From Cupriavidus yeoncheonensis (GTDB lineage Bacteria; Pseudomonadota; Gammaproteobacteria; Burkholderiales; Burkholderiaceae): DNA of 64,000 nt. Positions 52,601-60,103 of this stretch are shown here, in pieces. The stretch is taken from the NCBI RefSeq assembly GCF_905397275.1, contig NZ_CAJPUY010000005.1, positions 186,001 through 250,000 on the forward strand, in the 5' to 3' direction. The position numbers were made by a program, and so were the translations under genes. The notes below the pieces were generated by a model. It saw nothing but the letters and a program-made list of their open reading frames with translations, made no database searches and was not told the origin of the DNA. Position 1 is the stretch's first letter; the number at the start of each line of letters is the position of its first letter.

Positions 52601-53403
52601 CCGAACGTGCCGGCGCTGAGGATGACCTCGCGGCGGGCGGTCAGCACGCTTTCCACGCCGTCGCGCACCACGCGCACGCCGACCGCGCGCTTGCCTTCGA
52701 ACACGACGCGCAGTACCTGCGTGTCCGGCAGCACGCGCAGGTTCGCGCGCCCGCCGCTCAGGGCGTTCTGGTTGCCACGGTGGAGATACGCGCGCGCGGT
52801 GTTCCAGCGCTCGCCGTTTCGCTGCGTGCGCTGGTAGTAGCCGACGCCTTCCTGCTGCGCCCCGTTGAAGTCGTGGTTGTACGGAATGCCGGCGCTCTGC
52901 CCGCATTCGACGAAGCGGCGGTCGAACGGGTTGAGCGAACGCGTGTCGACGACGTGCACCGGCCCGCGACCGCCGTGCCACGCGTCCTCGCTCTGACCCG
53001 CGACGCGTTCATTGCATTCCGAGCGCTTGAAGTAGGGCAGTACGTCTTCCCATGCCCAGCCGTCGCAGCCCGACGCAGCCCAGCCGTCGTAGTCGGACGG
53101 CACGCCGCGAATGTAGATCATGCCGTTGATCGACGAACTGCCGCCAAGGCCGCGTCCGCGCGGCTGGTAGCCGCGACGTCCGTTCAATGCCGGCTGAGGC
53201 TCCGTGGCGAAGCCGTAGTTGTAGCGGCCGGGCTTCGGTACGGTCGAGGCGAGGCCGATCGGGATGGTGATGGCGGGGCTGAAGTCATGCCCGCCGGTCT
53301 CCAGCAATGCGACGCTTCCTGCTCCGCCGTCAGCAAGCCGTGCCGCGACGGCACACCCGGCCGACCCTGCACCCACCACGATGTAGTCGAAAACCTCGTT
53401 CAT
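49681..53403 (-). CDS. Fusion: GMC alcohol dehydrogenase + SdsA-type alkylsulfatase
   Basis: One uninterrupted frame of 1240 residues. Residues 1-545 are a complete FAD-dependent GMC oxidoreductase: VVGAGSAGCAVAARL (9-23), GLGGSSSINGMIYIRG (85-100), active-site His in HPVGTCRMG (480-488), C-terminal NTNAPAIMIGEKAADL. Residues 546-582 are an Ala/Glu linker. Residues 583-606 look like an old signal peptide (hydrophobic core, ending VNAA). Residues 610-1240 are a full SdsA-type sulfatase: metal motif THSHVDH (753-759), Glu in EAPAEMNFYLP (866-876) and MAENATRTMHN (883-893), HNWPTWG (930-936), and a C-terminal SCP2-like domain. The alcohol released by the sulfatase is a natural substrate for the GMC half. 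Confidence 0.85.
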   Translation of the reverse strand: MNEVFDYIVVGAGSAGCAVAARLADGGAGSVALLETGGHDFSPAITIPIGLASTVPKPGRYNYGFATEPQPALNGRRGYQPRGRGLGGSSSINGMIYIRGVPSDYDGWAASGCDGWAWEDVLPYFKRSECNERVAGQSEDAWHGGRGPVHVVDTRSLNPFDRRFVECGQSAGIPYNHDFNGAQQEGVGYYQRTQRNGERWNTARAYLHRGNQNALSGGRANLRVLPDTQVLRVVFEGKRAVGVRVVRDGVESVLTARREVILSAGTFGSPQLLMASGIGPAAHLREQGIELVADAPGVGQNLQEHPDIKLQHRLRSTDLYAASVRGGLRLLGEWRRYKKERFGMFASNIAETGGFVKSHPDLANPDLQLHFSTTLGDSKQRSVHGYCLHACVLRPHSRGQVLLASADTRVAPRIDQNLLSDPRDMDTMVAGVRIARRILAQPSLASLGGAAHNYDHLRLDGSDDQAVREWIRDQADIIFHPVGTCRMGSDALSVVDSELRVRGVEGLRVVDASIMPTVIGGNTNAPAIMIGEKAADLVRGIRRADAVSFRQETPEAAAEPVAQREAAGAARANAASQGSSPRNHWKTLATAAALVVASSAQAVNAAEQPKPASAITTAANAALLQQLPFDDRKDYEEASRGLVAPFTGDILNADGKPIRSVSAYAFQSAAKSPDSVNPSLWRMAQLNSNAGLFKVTDRVFQVRGMDLANMTIVEGDRGIILVDPLMYTETARAALALYYANRPHKPVAAVIYTHSHVDHFGGVRGVIDEADVKSGKVAIYAPAGFMQEAVSENVFAGTAMFRRAVYQAGSGVPRGEHGQVDTGIGKSSIAGGTISLIAPTVSISKPYETRRIAGIDFEFQFTPGTEAPAEMNFYLPQMRALCMAENATRTMHNILTPRGALVRDPKAWGKFLDESLVRYGDKTDVLLAQHNWPTWGGERIRTLLADQRDTYTYLNDRTLHLLNQGLTPMQIAQAMQKLPGDLEKKWYARGYYGSLSFNSRAVYQRYLGFYDANPANLNPLEPEAAGRRYVEAMGGARKVLAMMRDAIARGDYRWAAEIGNRLVFAEPQNQEARNAQADALEQLGYQAENSLWRNMYLTGALELRNGPRSYSTRQAEDLVRALEPSMFFDYMGVRLDSDKAVGHDMTLNWVFSDLKQPFAVTLRNGVLTYREGLQHPKADATVTMSKATLDRISLRQVTLPDALRGGEVKIDGDRSKLAELMGFMTTFDPSFNIVTPIAEH

Positions 53404-53819
53404 GTTCGCTTCTCTGTATTGGTTCTGCCCAAGGCGGAAGAAGCATCGCTCGGGGGCTTTTGACGACCCTCGCGCGGCATCCGCCGGATGAATTCATAGC
53501 TGGGATGACATTCTTGCGAGGCGCCTGTATGGGTGCAAGAAGGCTTCGGAGTGGCTCGGGAAAACCACGAAGGGACATAACCGGGGGGGCTGACGGACTT
53601 ATGGTGCGGGCGCGTCCAATTCCCGGTGACGTGCGTGGCGCGATCGCCCTGGGGGCGGCCGATAGATGAACGGGTATGACAGAAGCTTGACTGAGAGCCG
53701 TCGAGGCAGGAGAACGAGCGGCGGAAAAACAGCAGAAGTCGGTCTGCAAGAAATGGCGAGGCGGTGGATGGCCGAACTCGGCTGGCACCCACCGTCGTCG
53801 GTCCTTACCGGACCCTGCC
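53404..53819. promoter_or_regulatory. 416-base gap upstream of the fusion gene
   Basis: No gene is supported. It must hold the promoter of the fusion/aldehyde dehydrogenase operon (minus strand); no convincing -35/-10 pair was found. GGTCC-N5-GGACC (53800-53814) lies 5 bases past the phosphatase stop and may terminate it. No SdsB-like LysR gene is present. Confidence 0.4.
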
Positions 53820-54695
53820 TCAGGGATTCGTCGCCAGCGCGGCAGCCTCCGCGGCGCAGTCCCGGTTCGGCGGCAGTCCCTGGGTGCGAACCTTGTTCAG
53901 TTCGTCGCGCGCGGCCGCGAGGTCGGACTCGAACACCGGATCGGCATGCAGGCGTGCCACCGTGGCTGCCGCCACCATGCGGCCTTCGTTGACGTCGCTC
54001 TGCCAGTGCACGCCGCAGGCGATGCGGCTTTGCCCGAAGGCGCGGCCGCGCGCCAGGATGGCATCGGCGCGCTCCGGCGCGATCTCGGTCAGCACCAGGG
54101 CCCACGCCCACCCGGCAGCGCTATGGCCGGACGGATAGGAGCCATCCTTGGCGATCTTGGCTTCGTCGGCGGGCGTGCAGGACGACGTGTTCGTGGCAAC
54201 GAACGGGCGCGTGCGCTTGTAGCGGTCCTTCGCGCGGTAGGTCGTCATGCCCGCATCGACCAGCGTCCGGCGCAGCAGCATGTACAGGCGCGGCGTCTGC
54301 GCCTCGCTGACGGGCGCGTTCAGCGCGCAGGAAAACGTGCCCGCCGCGGCGGGGAAATCCAGGTCTGCGTCGAGTTGCGCCTGCTTCCAGCGCGCCGATC
54401 CGGGCTTTGCCCACTGGGTCCGGGCCAGCTTTGCCGTGTCCTTGTCCAGCGCGAAGGCCGCCGAATCGCCCGCCGGCGGCGGCGGCAACAGGGCCACGCT
54501 GTCGGGGCGGGCTTCCGGCGCCAGGTAGCCAGCCGGGACGCCGGGGCGTAGTTCGGGCACCTTGACCGGCTGGATGGTCGGGTTGGCGGCGCAAGCGGCG
54601 AGCAGTCCTGCCGTGGCGGCGATTGCCAGCGTCATCGCGGCAGGAGGTGACGAACGCGGTGATTCCAGGGGGCGGGCGAGTCTTGGCACAGGCAT
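53820..54695 (-). CDS. Class A non-specific acid phosphatase (PhoN-like) lipoprotein
   Basis: The 291-residue protein of the PAP2/vanadium-peroxidase superfamily has the three-part signature K-x6-RP (KDRYKRTRP, about 157-165), SYPSGHS (about 186-192) and SR-x5-H-x3-D (SRIACGVHWQSD, about 223-234). All catalytic residues are present. The N-terminus has a hydrophobic stretch ending LLAAC, a likely lipobox, so it is anchored in the periplasm. Start at 54695; the inner MTLAIAATAG is an alternative start. It hydrolyses phosphomonoesters outside the cytoplasm. Confidence 0.88.
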   Translation of the reverse strand: MPVPRLARPLESPRSSPPAAMTLAIAATAGLLAACAANPTIQPVKVPELRPGVPAGYLAPEARPDSVALLPPPPAGDSAAFALDKDTAKLARTQWAKPGSARWKQAQLDADLDFPAAAGTFSCALNAPVSEAQTPRLYMLLRRTLVDAGMTTYRAKDRYKRTRPFVATNTSSCTPADEAKIAKDGSYPSGHSAAGWAWALVLTEIAPERADAILARGRAFGQSRIACGVHWQSDVNEGRMVAAATVARLHADPVFESDLAAARDELNKVRTQGLPPNRDCAAEAAALATNP

Positions 54696-54913
54696 TGGCG
54701 GATCTCCTCATGGATTGGCTGTACCGAGAGATTACTGCCGGCGCCGGCATTTGAAAATCGGGCAGGGGGCGGATGGCAGCAACCTATGCTGCAGAGGGAG
54801 ATCGGCTATGCCATTTGTTCCACGATATGAACGTAGCCACCATCCCGACCGGTCAGGGCCCGACAACGGCAATTGACAGCGTGCAACGACCATGTCGCCT
54901 CATCGCTGCGAAT

Positions 54914-55252
54914 TCAACCGGCCGATGCCGGCTTCCGGCGCGAACCCGAATTGCTTGCCGCCGGCAGCAGTGCCATGCGCGCCAAAGGATCGTTCAACCG
55001 CGAACAGTATTCAATGGCCTCGATCGTCGCTCGCCGAATGCGACTGGTGGGCAGGCCATGACTCCTGGCAGGTATCGCGGTCCCTCTGTCCGTTCGAGCT
55101 GCCCGGGCGTTTCGAGCCAGCAGCGCCTCGACATCCGACCGATAGTGCCGTCCAAACTGCAGATGCTTTTGCATGAGCCGCGCCGATTGATCACGAAGCC
55201 AGATGTCGCCAAGGTCTGCATAGGCGTCTGGCCGGACTTCATTGATGGGCAT
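54914..55252 (-). CDS. Small hypothetical protein
   Basis: Minus-strand frame of 112 residues from the ATG at 55252, chosen because GAGGAG stands 6 bases before it. The first half (MPINEVRPDAYADLGDIW then LMQKHLQFGRHYRSDVEALLARN) looks like an amphipathic helical, phasin-like or regulatory small protein. The middle contains TIEAIEYCSRLNDPLARMALLP, also helical. No family is recognised. Base composition and codon choice look like coding DNA of this genome, but confidence is limited. The flanking 54696-54913 and 55253-55472 show no other gene. Confidence 0.45.
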   Translation of the reverse strand: MPINEVRPDAYADLGDIWLRDQSARLMQKHLQFGRHYRSDVEALLARNARAARTDRGTAIPARSHGLPTSRIRRATIEAIEYCSRLNDPLARMALLPAASNSGSRRKPASAG

Positions 55253-55472
55253 GACACACTCCTCGCCTGAGGACATAGCGGGCGGACCCCGGACACGTGG
55301 GACCGGGACAGGTTGCGACTAACTCGCAATGAAGAGTAGGCAGACTGTCCTGGCGGTGCTCTCCGTTTCTTGCGATGGAATCCAATACGCCTGTCCGTAA
55401 ATCCCGATCAGGTGCTTCGCGCGCAAGCGCAGGCCGTCGGTATCGGAACCGGCAACGCGCGAGGAATGAAGC

Positions 55473-56069
55473 TTATCCGCCGGGCCGCTTGGGCCGAATC
55501 CCCGAATCGTGCGCACGCGGGCGGTCCGTTTCCATCGCAGCCAGCGGCTCGCACTCCAGCAGGCCGGCCAGGCAGCGCCTGGCCAACGCCTGATACTCGG
55601 CGCTGCCGCGCTGCTTCCAGGCGATCTCCTGTTCGCCAAGCTGTCGCTTCACCCTGGCCGGCGATCCCATCACCAGGCTCTGCGGCGGGCACTCGAAGCC
55701 GGCCTTGACGAAGGCCGTAGCGGCGACGATGCAGCGCTCGCCGATGCGCGCATGGTCCATGACCACCGCGTTCATCCCCACCAGCGCATCGGCGCCGATG
55801 TGGCAGCCATGCAGCACCGCGCCGTGCCCGATGTGGCCGTGGCGTTCGACCACGGTGTCGCTGCCGGGGAAGCCGTGCATGACGCAGGTGTCCTGCAGGT
55901 TGACGCCCTCTCCCAGGACAATCCGCCCGAAGTCGCCGCGCAGCGCCGCGAGCGGGCCGACGTAGCAGCCGGGACCGACGATGACGTCACCAATCAGCAC
56001 CGCCGTCGGGTGCACATAAGCGGTCGGATCCACCACCGGGGTCAGGCCGTCGAGGCTGTAGCAAGGCAT
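55473..56069 (-). CDS. paaY: PaaY-like hexapeptide-repeat protein (gamma-carbonic-anhydrase fold)
   Basis: The 198-residue left-handed beta-helix protein has many hexapeptide turns ([34 protein letters not shown]) and the histidines that bind zinc in gamma-CA-type trimers ([21 protein letters not shown]). Length and the tail ([19 protein letters not shown]) fit PaaY, a thioesterase that rescues CoA from dead-end products of phenylacetate degradation. AGGAG stands before the ATG. No other paa genes are in the window, so paaY is a best-match name only. Confidence 0.82.
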   Translation of the reverse strand: MPCYSLDGLTPVVDPTAYVHPTAVLIGDVIVGPGCYVGPLAALRGDFGRIVLGEGVNLQDTCVMHGFPGSDTVVERHGHIGHGAVLHGCHIGADALVGMNAVVMDHARIGERCIVAATAFVKAGFECPPQSLVMGSPARVKRQLGEQEIAWKQRGSAEYQALARRCLAGLLECEPLAAMETDRPRAHDSGIRPKRPGG

Positions 56070-56206
56070 CTATGGGGGCTCCTACTGTGTGGGCGCATGG
56101 CGACCGCTTTGCACGTTCACGATTGCCGCTGCGCCGGGCTCCACATCACGGCGATGGTCTTGTCCCGCGCCGATGGGGCATTGACCCGCGACGACTGCAG
56201 CCTTGC

Positions 56207-57190
56207 CTACGGCGTCAGCGCCGTCAGCCCGCGGTGCGTGCGATGGAACCGCTGGCGTGCCTCGGCCGAAGGGCGGAAGTCCACGTCGAGCGGCGAGATG
56301 GTGATGAACCCGGACAGGAACGCCGGGGTTTCGGCGATCCCCGCCAGCGCTTTCGGCTCGGCATCGGGCGCGCCCACTTCGATCGATACGGTGCTGTCCG
56401 GGTTGCGCCTGTAGGCAGTGGTGAACGAATCCACCGTGCCGGCTACGGTCATGCGGACGCCTGCCGGATCTTGCCGGCCTGCGACCGGATAGTTGATGTT
56501 CAGTGGCTGTCCCGCCGGCAACAGCGGCCGGCCGGATGCGCGGCCGGCTTCAAGGCTGGCGATCACGCGCACGAGAAAGGCGCCTGCCTTCGGAAACGCG
56601 GCCAGCGTGGCAGGGAAGCCCTTGCCTGCTTCGGCGAAATCGACCCCGACGCTCAGCGCGATGGCGGGCACGCCGCGCCGTGCGGCGAACAGAACGTTCA
56701 TCACCGTTCCCGAGTGCGGGATGGAGTCCGACAGGTTCTCGCCGAAGTTGGCGCCGGAGACGACCAGGTCGGGCGCAAAGCCGTGTTCCGGCCCGACGAT
56801 CTTCAGGCCCACCGCGGTGGCATCCACGGGCGAACCGCTGCCGAGGTAGTCGGGGTTGGTGGCGTTGAGCGCGCCGCCCGCGGCATAGCCGGCCTTGACG
56901 CGATGCACGCAGAACGTGTCGGCGCTGCCGGCAAGTGGCACCACGACCAGCCGGGTGCTGCCGTCCGGCACGGCATAGGCGGCACCAGAACCGCTCTGGT
57001 TACTGGCCGGCCCCACCGTGATGACGCGGTGGCCGGCAGCCAGCAGCGCCTTGCGCACCGCGGTGATGCCGGGCGCCGCGCAGCCGTCGTCATTGGTCAG
57101 CAGCACGTTGAGCGCATGCGCGGGGCTGGCCGCGGCAGCCAGTGCCGCGGCGCTGATACCGAGGCGCAGGCGCCCGGGAGTGCGGAGCAT
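56207..57190 (-). CDS. SurE-family 5'/3'-nucleotidase, exported
   Basis: The 327-residue protein has a signal peptide (LRLGISAAALAAAASPAHA, residues 8-26) followed by the SurE core: LLTNDDGCAAPGI (NDDG metal site, about residue 33), PASNQSGSGAA and VVSGANFGENLSDSIPHSGTVMNVLFAA. Classical SurE is cytoplasmic and about 250 residues. The export signal and the longer C-terminal half suggest a periplasmic acid phosphatase acting on nucleotides or other phosphate esters. It lies 88 bases after the meta-cleavage aldolase gene on the same strand. Confidence 0.85.
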   Translation of the reverse strand: MLRTPGRLRLGISAAALAAAASPAHALNVLLTNDDGCAAPGITAVRKALLAAGHRVITVGPASNQSGSGAAYAVPDGSTRLVVVPLAGSADTFCVHRVKAGYAAGGALNATNPDYLGSGSPVDATAVGLKIVGPEHGFAPDLVVSGANFGENLSDSIPHSGTVMNVLFAARRGVPAIALSVGVDFAEAGKGFPATLAAFPKAGAFLVRVIASLEAGRASGRPLLPAGQPLNINYPVAGRQDPAGVRMTVAGTVDSFTTAYRRNPDSTVSIEVGAPDAEPKALAGIAETPAFLSGFITISPLDVDFRPSAEARQRFHRTHRGLTALTP

Positions 57191-57278
57191 GGGAACGGTC
57201 TCCTGTCTCTGATACGTGGGGAGTCTGTGCCCGGCGCCGGATTGCCGCCGGGCCGGGTCCAGTCAGGACGGCCGCTGC

Positions 57279-58304
57279 TTACGCCACCAGCAGGCCACGC
57301 TCGCGAGCCAGCGTGATCGCCGTGTCTTCGATCATGTCTTCCTGTCCGCCCACCAGCCGCTGGCGCCCCAGTTCGACCAGGATCTCGCGCGCGGGAATGC
57401 GGTACTTGGCCTCGGCGCGCTTGGCGAACAGCAGGAAGGACGAGTACACGCCGGCATAGCCGAGCGTGAGCGCGTCGCGATCGATGCGGATCGGGTGGTC
57501 CATGATCGGCACGACCAGGTCCTCCGCCACATCGGCAATGCGGAACACGTCGACGCCGGTCTCGATGCCCATGCGCTCGCAGACCGCCACCAGCACTTCC
57601 ATCGGCGTGTTGCCGGCACCGGCGCCCAGCCCTGCGGCGGCGGCGTCGATGCGGTTCGCGCCGCACGCAATCGCGGCCAGCGAATTGGCCACGCCCATGG
57701 CGAGATTATGGTGGCCGTGGAAGCCCAGTTCGGTTTCGGGCCGCAGCGCCTGGCGCACGGCGGTCAGCTTCTCGGTGACGTCGTGCGGCAGCATGTGGCC
57801 GGCCGAGTCGGTGATGTACAGGCAGTTGGCGCCGTAGCTTTCCATCAGCAGCGCCTGCTGCACCAGCGTCTGCGCCGGCGCCATGTGCGCCATCATCAGG
57901 AAGCCCACGGTATCCATGCCAAGCTTGCGCGCCATGCCGATATGCTGCTCGGACACGTCCGCCTCGGTGCAATGGGTGGCGACGCGGATGGTATGCACGC
58001 CGATCTCGTGCGCCATGCGCAGGTGGTCGACGGTGCCGATGCCGGGCAGCAGCAGCGCCGAGACGCGCGACTGCTTCAGTTCGCCCAGCACCGCGCGCAG
58101 GTATTCCTCGTCGCTGTGCGCGGGAAAGCCGTAGTTGACCGAGGCGCCGCCCAGGCCGTCGCCGTGGGTCACTTCGATCAGCGGCACCCCGGCGGCGTCC
58201 AGGCCGCGGGCGATGCCCTTCATCTGTTCCAGCGAAATCTGATGGCGCTTCGGGTGCATGCCGTCGCGCAGGGTCATGTCGTGCAGGGTGATGCGTTGGC
58301 CCAT
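57279..58304 (-). CDS. mhpE: 4-hydroxy-2-oxovalerate aldolase
   Basis: The 341-residue Mn-dependent aldolase cleaves 4-hydroxy-2-oxovalerate into pyruvate and acetaldehyde. The HMGL-like TIM barrel starts [18 protein letters not shown] (Asp/Arg of the active site), with metal histidines in [10 protein letters not shown] (about 198-207) and a C-terminal communication domain. It ends 11 bases after the acylating dehydrogenase gene, its known channelling partner. The homologous names BphI and TesG apply equally, depending on the upper pathway. Confidence 0.92.
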   Translation of the reverse strand: MGQRITLHDMTLRDGMHPKRHQISLEQMKGIARGLDAAGVPLIEVTHGDGLGGASVNYGFPAHSDEEYLRAVLGELKQSRVSALLLPGIGTVDHLRMAHEIGVHTIRVATHCTEADVSEQHIGMARKLGMDTVGFLMMAHMAPAQTLVQQALLMESYGANCLYITDSAGHMLPHDVTEKLTAVRQALRPETELGFHGHHNLAMGVANSLAAIACGANRIDAAAAGLGAGAGNTPMEVLVAVCERMGIETGVDVFRIADVAEDLVVPIMDHPIRIDRDALTLGYAGVYSSFLLFAKRAEAKYRIPAREILVELGRQRLVGGQEDMIEDTAITLARERGLLVA

Positions 58305-58315
58305 GGCGTGGCTCC

Positions 58316-59218
58316 TCAGGCGGTGGTGATTTCAGGGACGGCCAGCATCGCGGCGGCGATGCACTCGGCGGTGCGGGCCGCGGAGGCGGTCATGATGTCG
58401 AGGTTGCCGGCGTACTTCGGCAGGTAGTCGCCCAGCCCCTCCACCTCCAGGAAGATCGACACGCGCTTGCCGTCGAACACCGGGCCGTTCTTGAGCGTAT
58501 AGCCGGGCACGTACTTGCGCACTTCGGCAATCATGTCGTGCACGGACGCGGTGATGGCGGCAACGTCGGGCGCGTCGTCGGTCAGGCAGTGGATGGTGTC
58601 GCGCATGATCAGCGGCGGCTCCGCCGGGTTGATCACGATGATGGCCTTGCCCTGGCGCGCGCCGCCCACGGCTTCGATCGCCCCTGCGGTGGTGCGCGTG
58701 AATTCGTCGATATTGCGGCGCGTGCCGGGCCCGACCGAGCGCGACGACACCGTCGCGACGATCTCGCCATAGGCCACCGGCTGCACGCGCGACACGGCGT
58801 ACACCATGGGGATGGTGGCCTGGCCGCCGCACGTGACCATGTTGACGTTCATCTCGTTGGTACCGATGTGCGTGTCGAGGTTGACCGGCGGCACGCAGAA
58901 CGGCCCGATCGCGGCGGGCGTCAGGTCGATCACGCGCACGCCGCGCGCGGTGAGCTTGGCCGAGTGTTCGGCGTGGACGTAGGCGGAGGTGGCATCGAAG
59001 GCGATGCGGATATCGTCGGCTTCCAGGTGCGGCAGCAGCCCGTCGATGCCGTCGCTGGTGGTCTTCAGGCCAAGCTCGCGGGCGCGCGCGAGGCCTTCGG
59101 AGCCGGGCTCCACGCCGACCATCCAGACGGGTTCCAGGATGTCGCTGCGGCGCAGCTTGTAGAGCAGGTCGGTGCCGATATTGCCGGGCCCGATCAGGGC
59201 GCATCGGATCTTGTTCAT
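58316..59218 (-). CDS. mhpF: Acetaldehyde dehydrogenase (acylating)
   Basis: The 300-residue NAD and CoA-dependent enzyme turns acetaldehyde into acetyl-CoA. It has the Rossmann start [17 protein letters not shown] (about 6-22), catalytic Cys in [17 protein letters not shown] (about 122-138) and the conserved IPFVDVN-type region replaced by the usual family string around [16 protein letters not shown]. It forms a complex with the downstream aldolase, so toxic acetaldehyde is channelled. The genes are 11 bases apart. Confidence 0.92.
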   Translation of the reverse strand: MNKIRCALIGPGNIGTDLLYKLRRSDILEPVWMVGVEPGSEGLARARELGLKTTSDGIDGLLPHLEADDIRIAFDATSAYVHAEHSAKLTARGVRVIDLTPAAIGPFCVPPVNLDTHIGTNEMNVNMVTCGGQATIPMVYAVSRVQPVAYGEIVATVSSRSVGPGTRRNIDEFTRTTAGAIEAVGGARQGKAIIVINPAEPPLIMRDTIHCLTDDAPDVAAITASVHDMIAEVRKYVPGYTLKNGPVFDGKRVSIFLEVEGLGDYLPKYAGNLDIMTASAARTAECIAAAMLAVPEITTA

Positions 59219-59253
59219 GGGGTCTCGCTTCGCAAGTGGAGAGAATCAGAAGG

Positions 59254-60036
59254 TCAGCAGAACACGGCGCTGCAGCCGCCGATGCCGCTGATGCGCATGG
59301 ACAGGCGGTCGCCGGCCTGTACCGGGATCAGCGCCGCCAGCGAGCCGGACAGGATGGTCTCGCCGGCCAGCAGCGGAATGCCGAAGCTGCCCAGCGTGTT
59401 GGCAAGCCACGCCACCGCGTCGGCGGGGTGGCCCAGCGCGGCACTGCCCAGGCCCGTGGCGACGCATTCGCCGTTCTTTTCCAGCACCATTTCGCACGAA
59501 GCGAGGTCCAGCGCCTGCGGGCTGACGCGCTCGTCGCCGAGCACGTAGACGCCGCAGGAAGCGTTGTCGGCGACGGTGTCCTCGATGCGGATGCGCCAGT
59601 CGCGGATGCGCGAGTCGACGATCTCGAAGCACGCGGCCACCGCTTCGGTGGCGTCGAGCACGTCGTCGCGCGTCACGCCGGGGCCGCGCAGGTCGCGGCG
59701 CAGGAAGAAGGCGATCTCGCCCTCGGCGCGCGGCTGGATCAGCGTGTCCGCGGGGATCGGCTGGCCCGCGGCATAGTGCATGCTCTGCAGCAGGATGCCG
59801 AAGTCCGGCTGGTGCACGTCCAGCATCTTCTGCACGGCCTCGCTGGTCACGCCGATCTTCTTGCCGGTGACGCGGTCGCCGGCCGCCAGCCGGTGCGCGA
59901 TAAAGCCCTGCTGGATGCGATAGGCATCGCCCACGTCCAGCGCCAGGCCCCGGCCACTGAGCGGCGGGACGGGCGTGCGCGTGACGAGCGCATGGTGGAG
60001 TTCGTTGCTCAGCGTGGTGATCAGGTCGGCATTCAT
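59254..60036 (-). CDS. mhpD: 2-hydroxypenta-2,4-dienoate hydratase
   Basis: The 260-residue enzyme of the MhpD/BphH/TesE group adds water to 2-hydroxypentadienoate (or the hexadienoate) to give the hydroxy-oxo acid for the aldolase. Seen are GKKIGVTSEAVQKMLDVHQPDFG (about 65-87), the metal glutamates around PRAEGEIAFFLRRDL, and IEDTVADNASCGVYVLG. The ATG at 60036 gives the normal MNADLITTLSNELHHA start. It is first in the order hydratase-dehydrogenase-aldolase, the same order as tesEFG. Confidence 0.92.
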   Translation of the reverse strand: MNADLITTLSNELHHALVTRTPVPPLSGRGLALDVGDAYRIQQGFIAHRLAAGDRVTGKKIGVTSEAVQKMLDVHQPDFGILLQSMHYAAGQPIPADTLIQPRAEGEIAFFLRRDLRGPGVTRDDVLDATEAVAACFEIVDSRIRDWRIRIEDTVADNASCGVYVLGDERVSPQALDLASCEMVLEKNGECVATGLGSAALGHPADAVAWLANTLGSFGIPLLAGETILSGSLAALIPVQAGDRLSMRISGIGGCSAVFC

Positions 60037-60103
60037 GGCGGGAGAAGCGTCGGATAGCGCCGCCGCGGCGTCACGCCGCGGCGGCATGGGGGCAAGGCGT
60101 GCG

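Noticed and set aside
50953..53463. An 836-codon open frame on the plus strand opposite the GMC/sulfatase fusion
   Set aside because: It is antisense to a gene with complete catalytic motifs on both halves; composition is Arg/His/Ala-rich without domains, as expected for the complementary strand of GC-rich coding DNA.
54562..54876. Plus-strand frame overlapping the acid phosphatase start
   Set aside because: Mostly antisense to the phosphatase signal peptide, with no ribosome site or motif.
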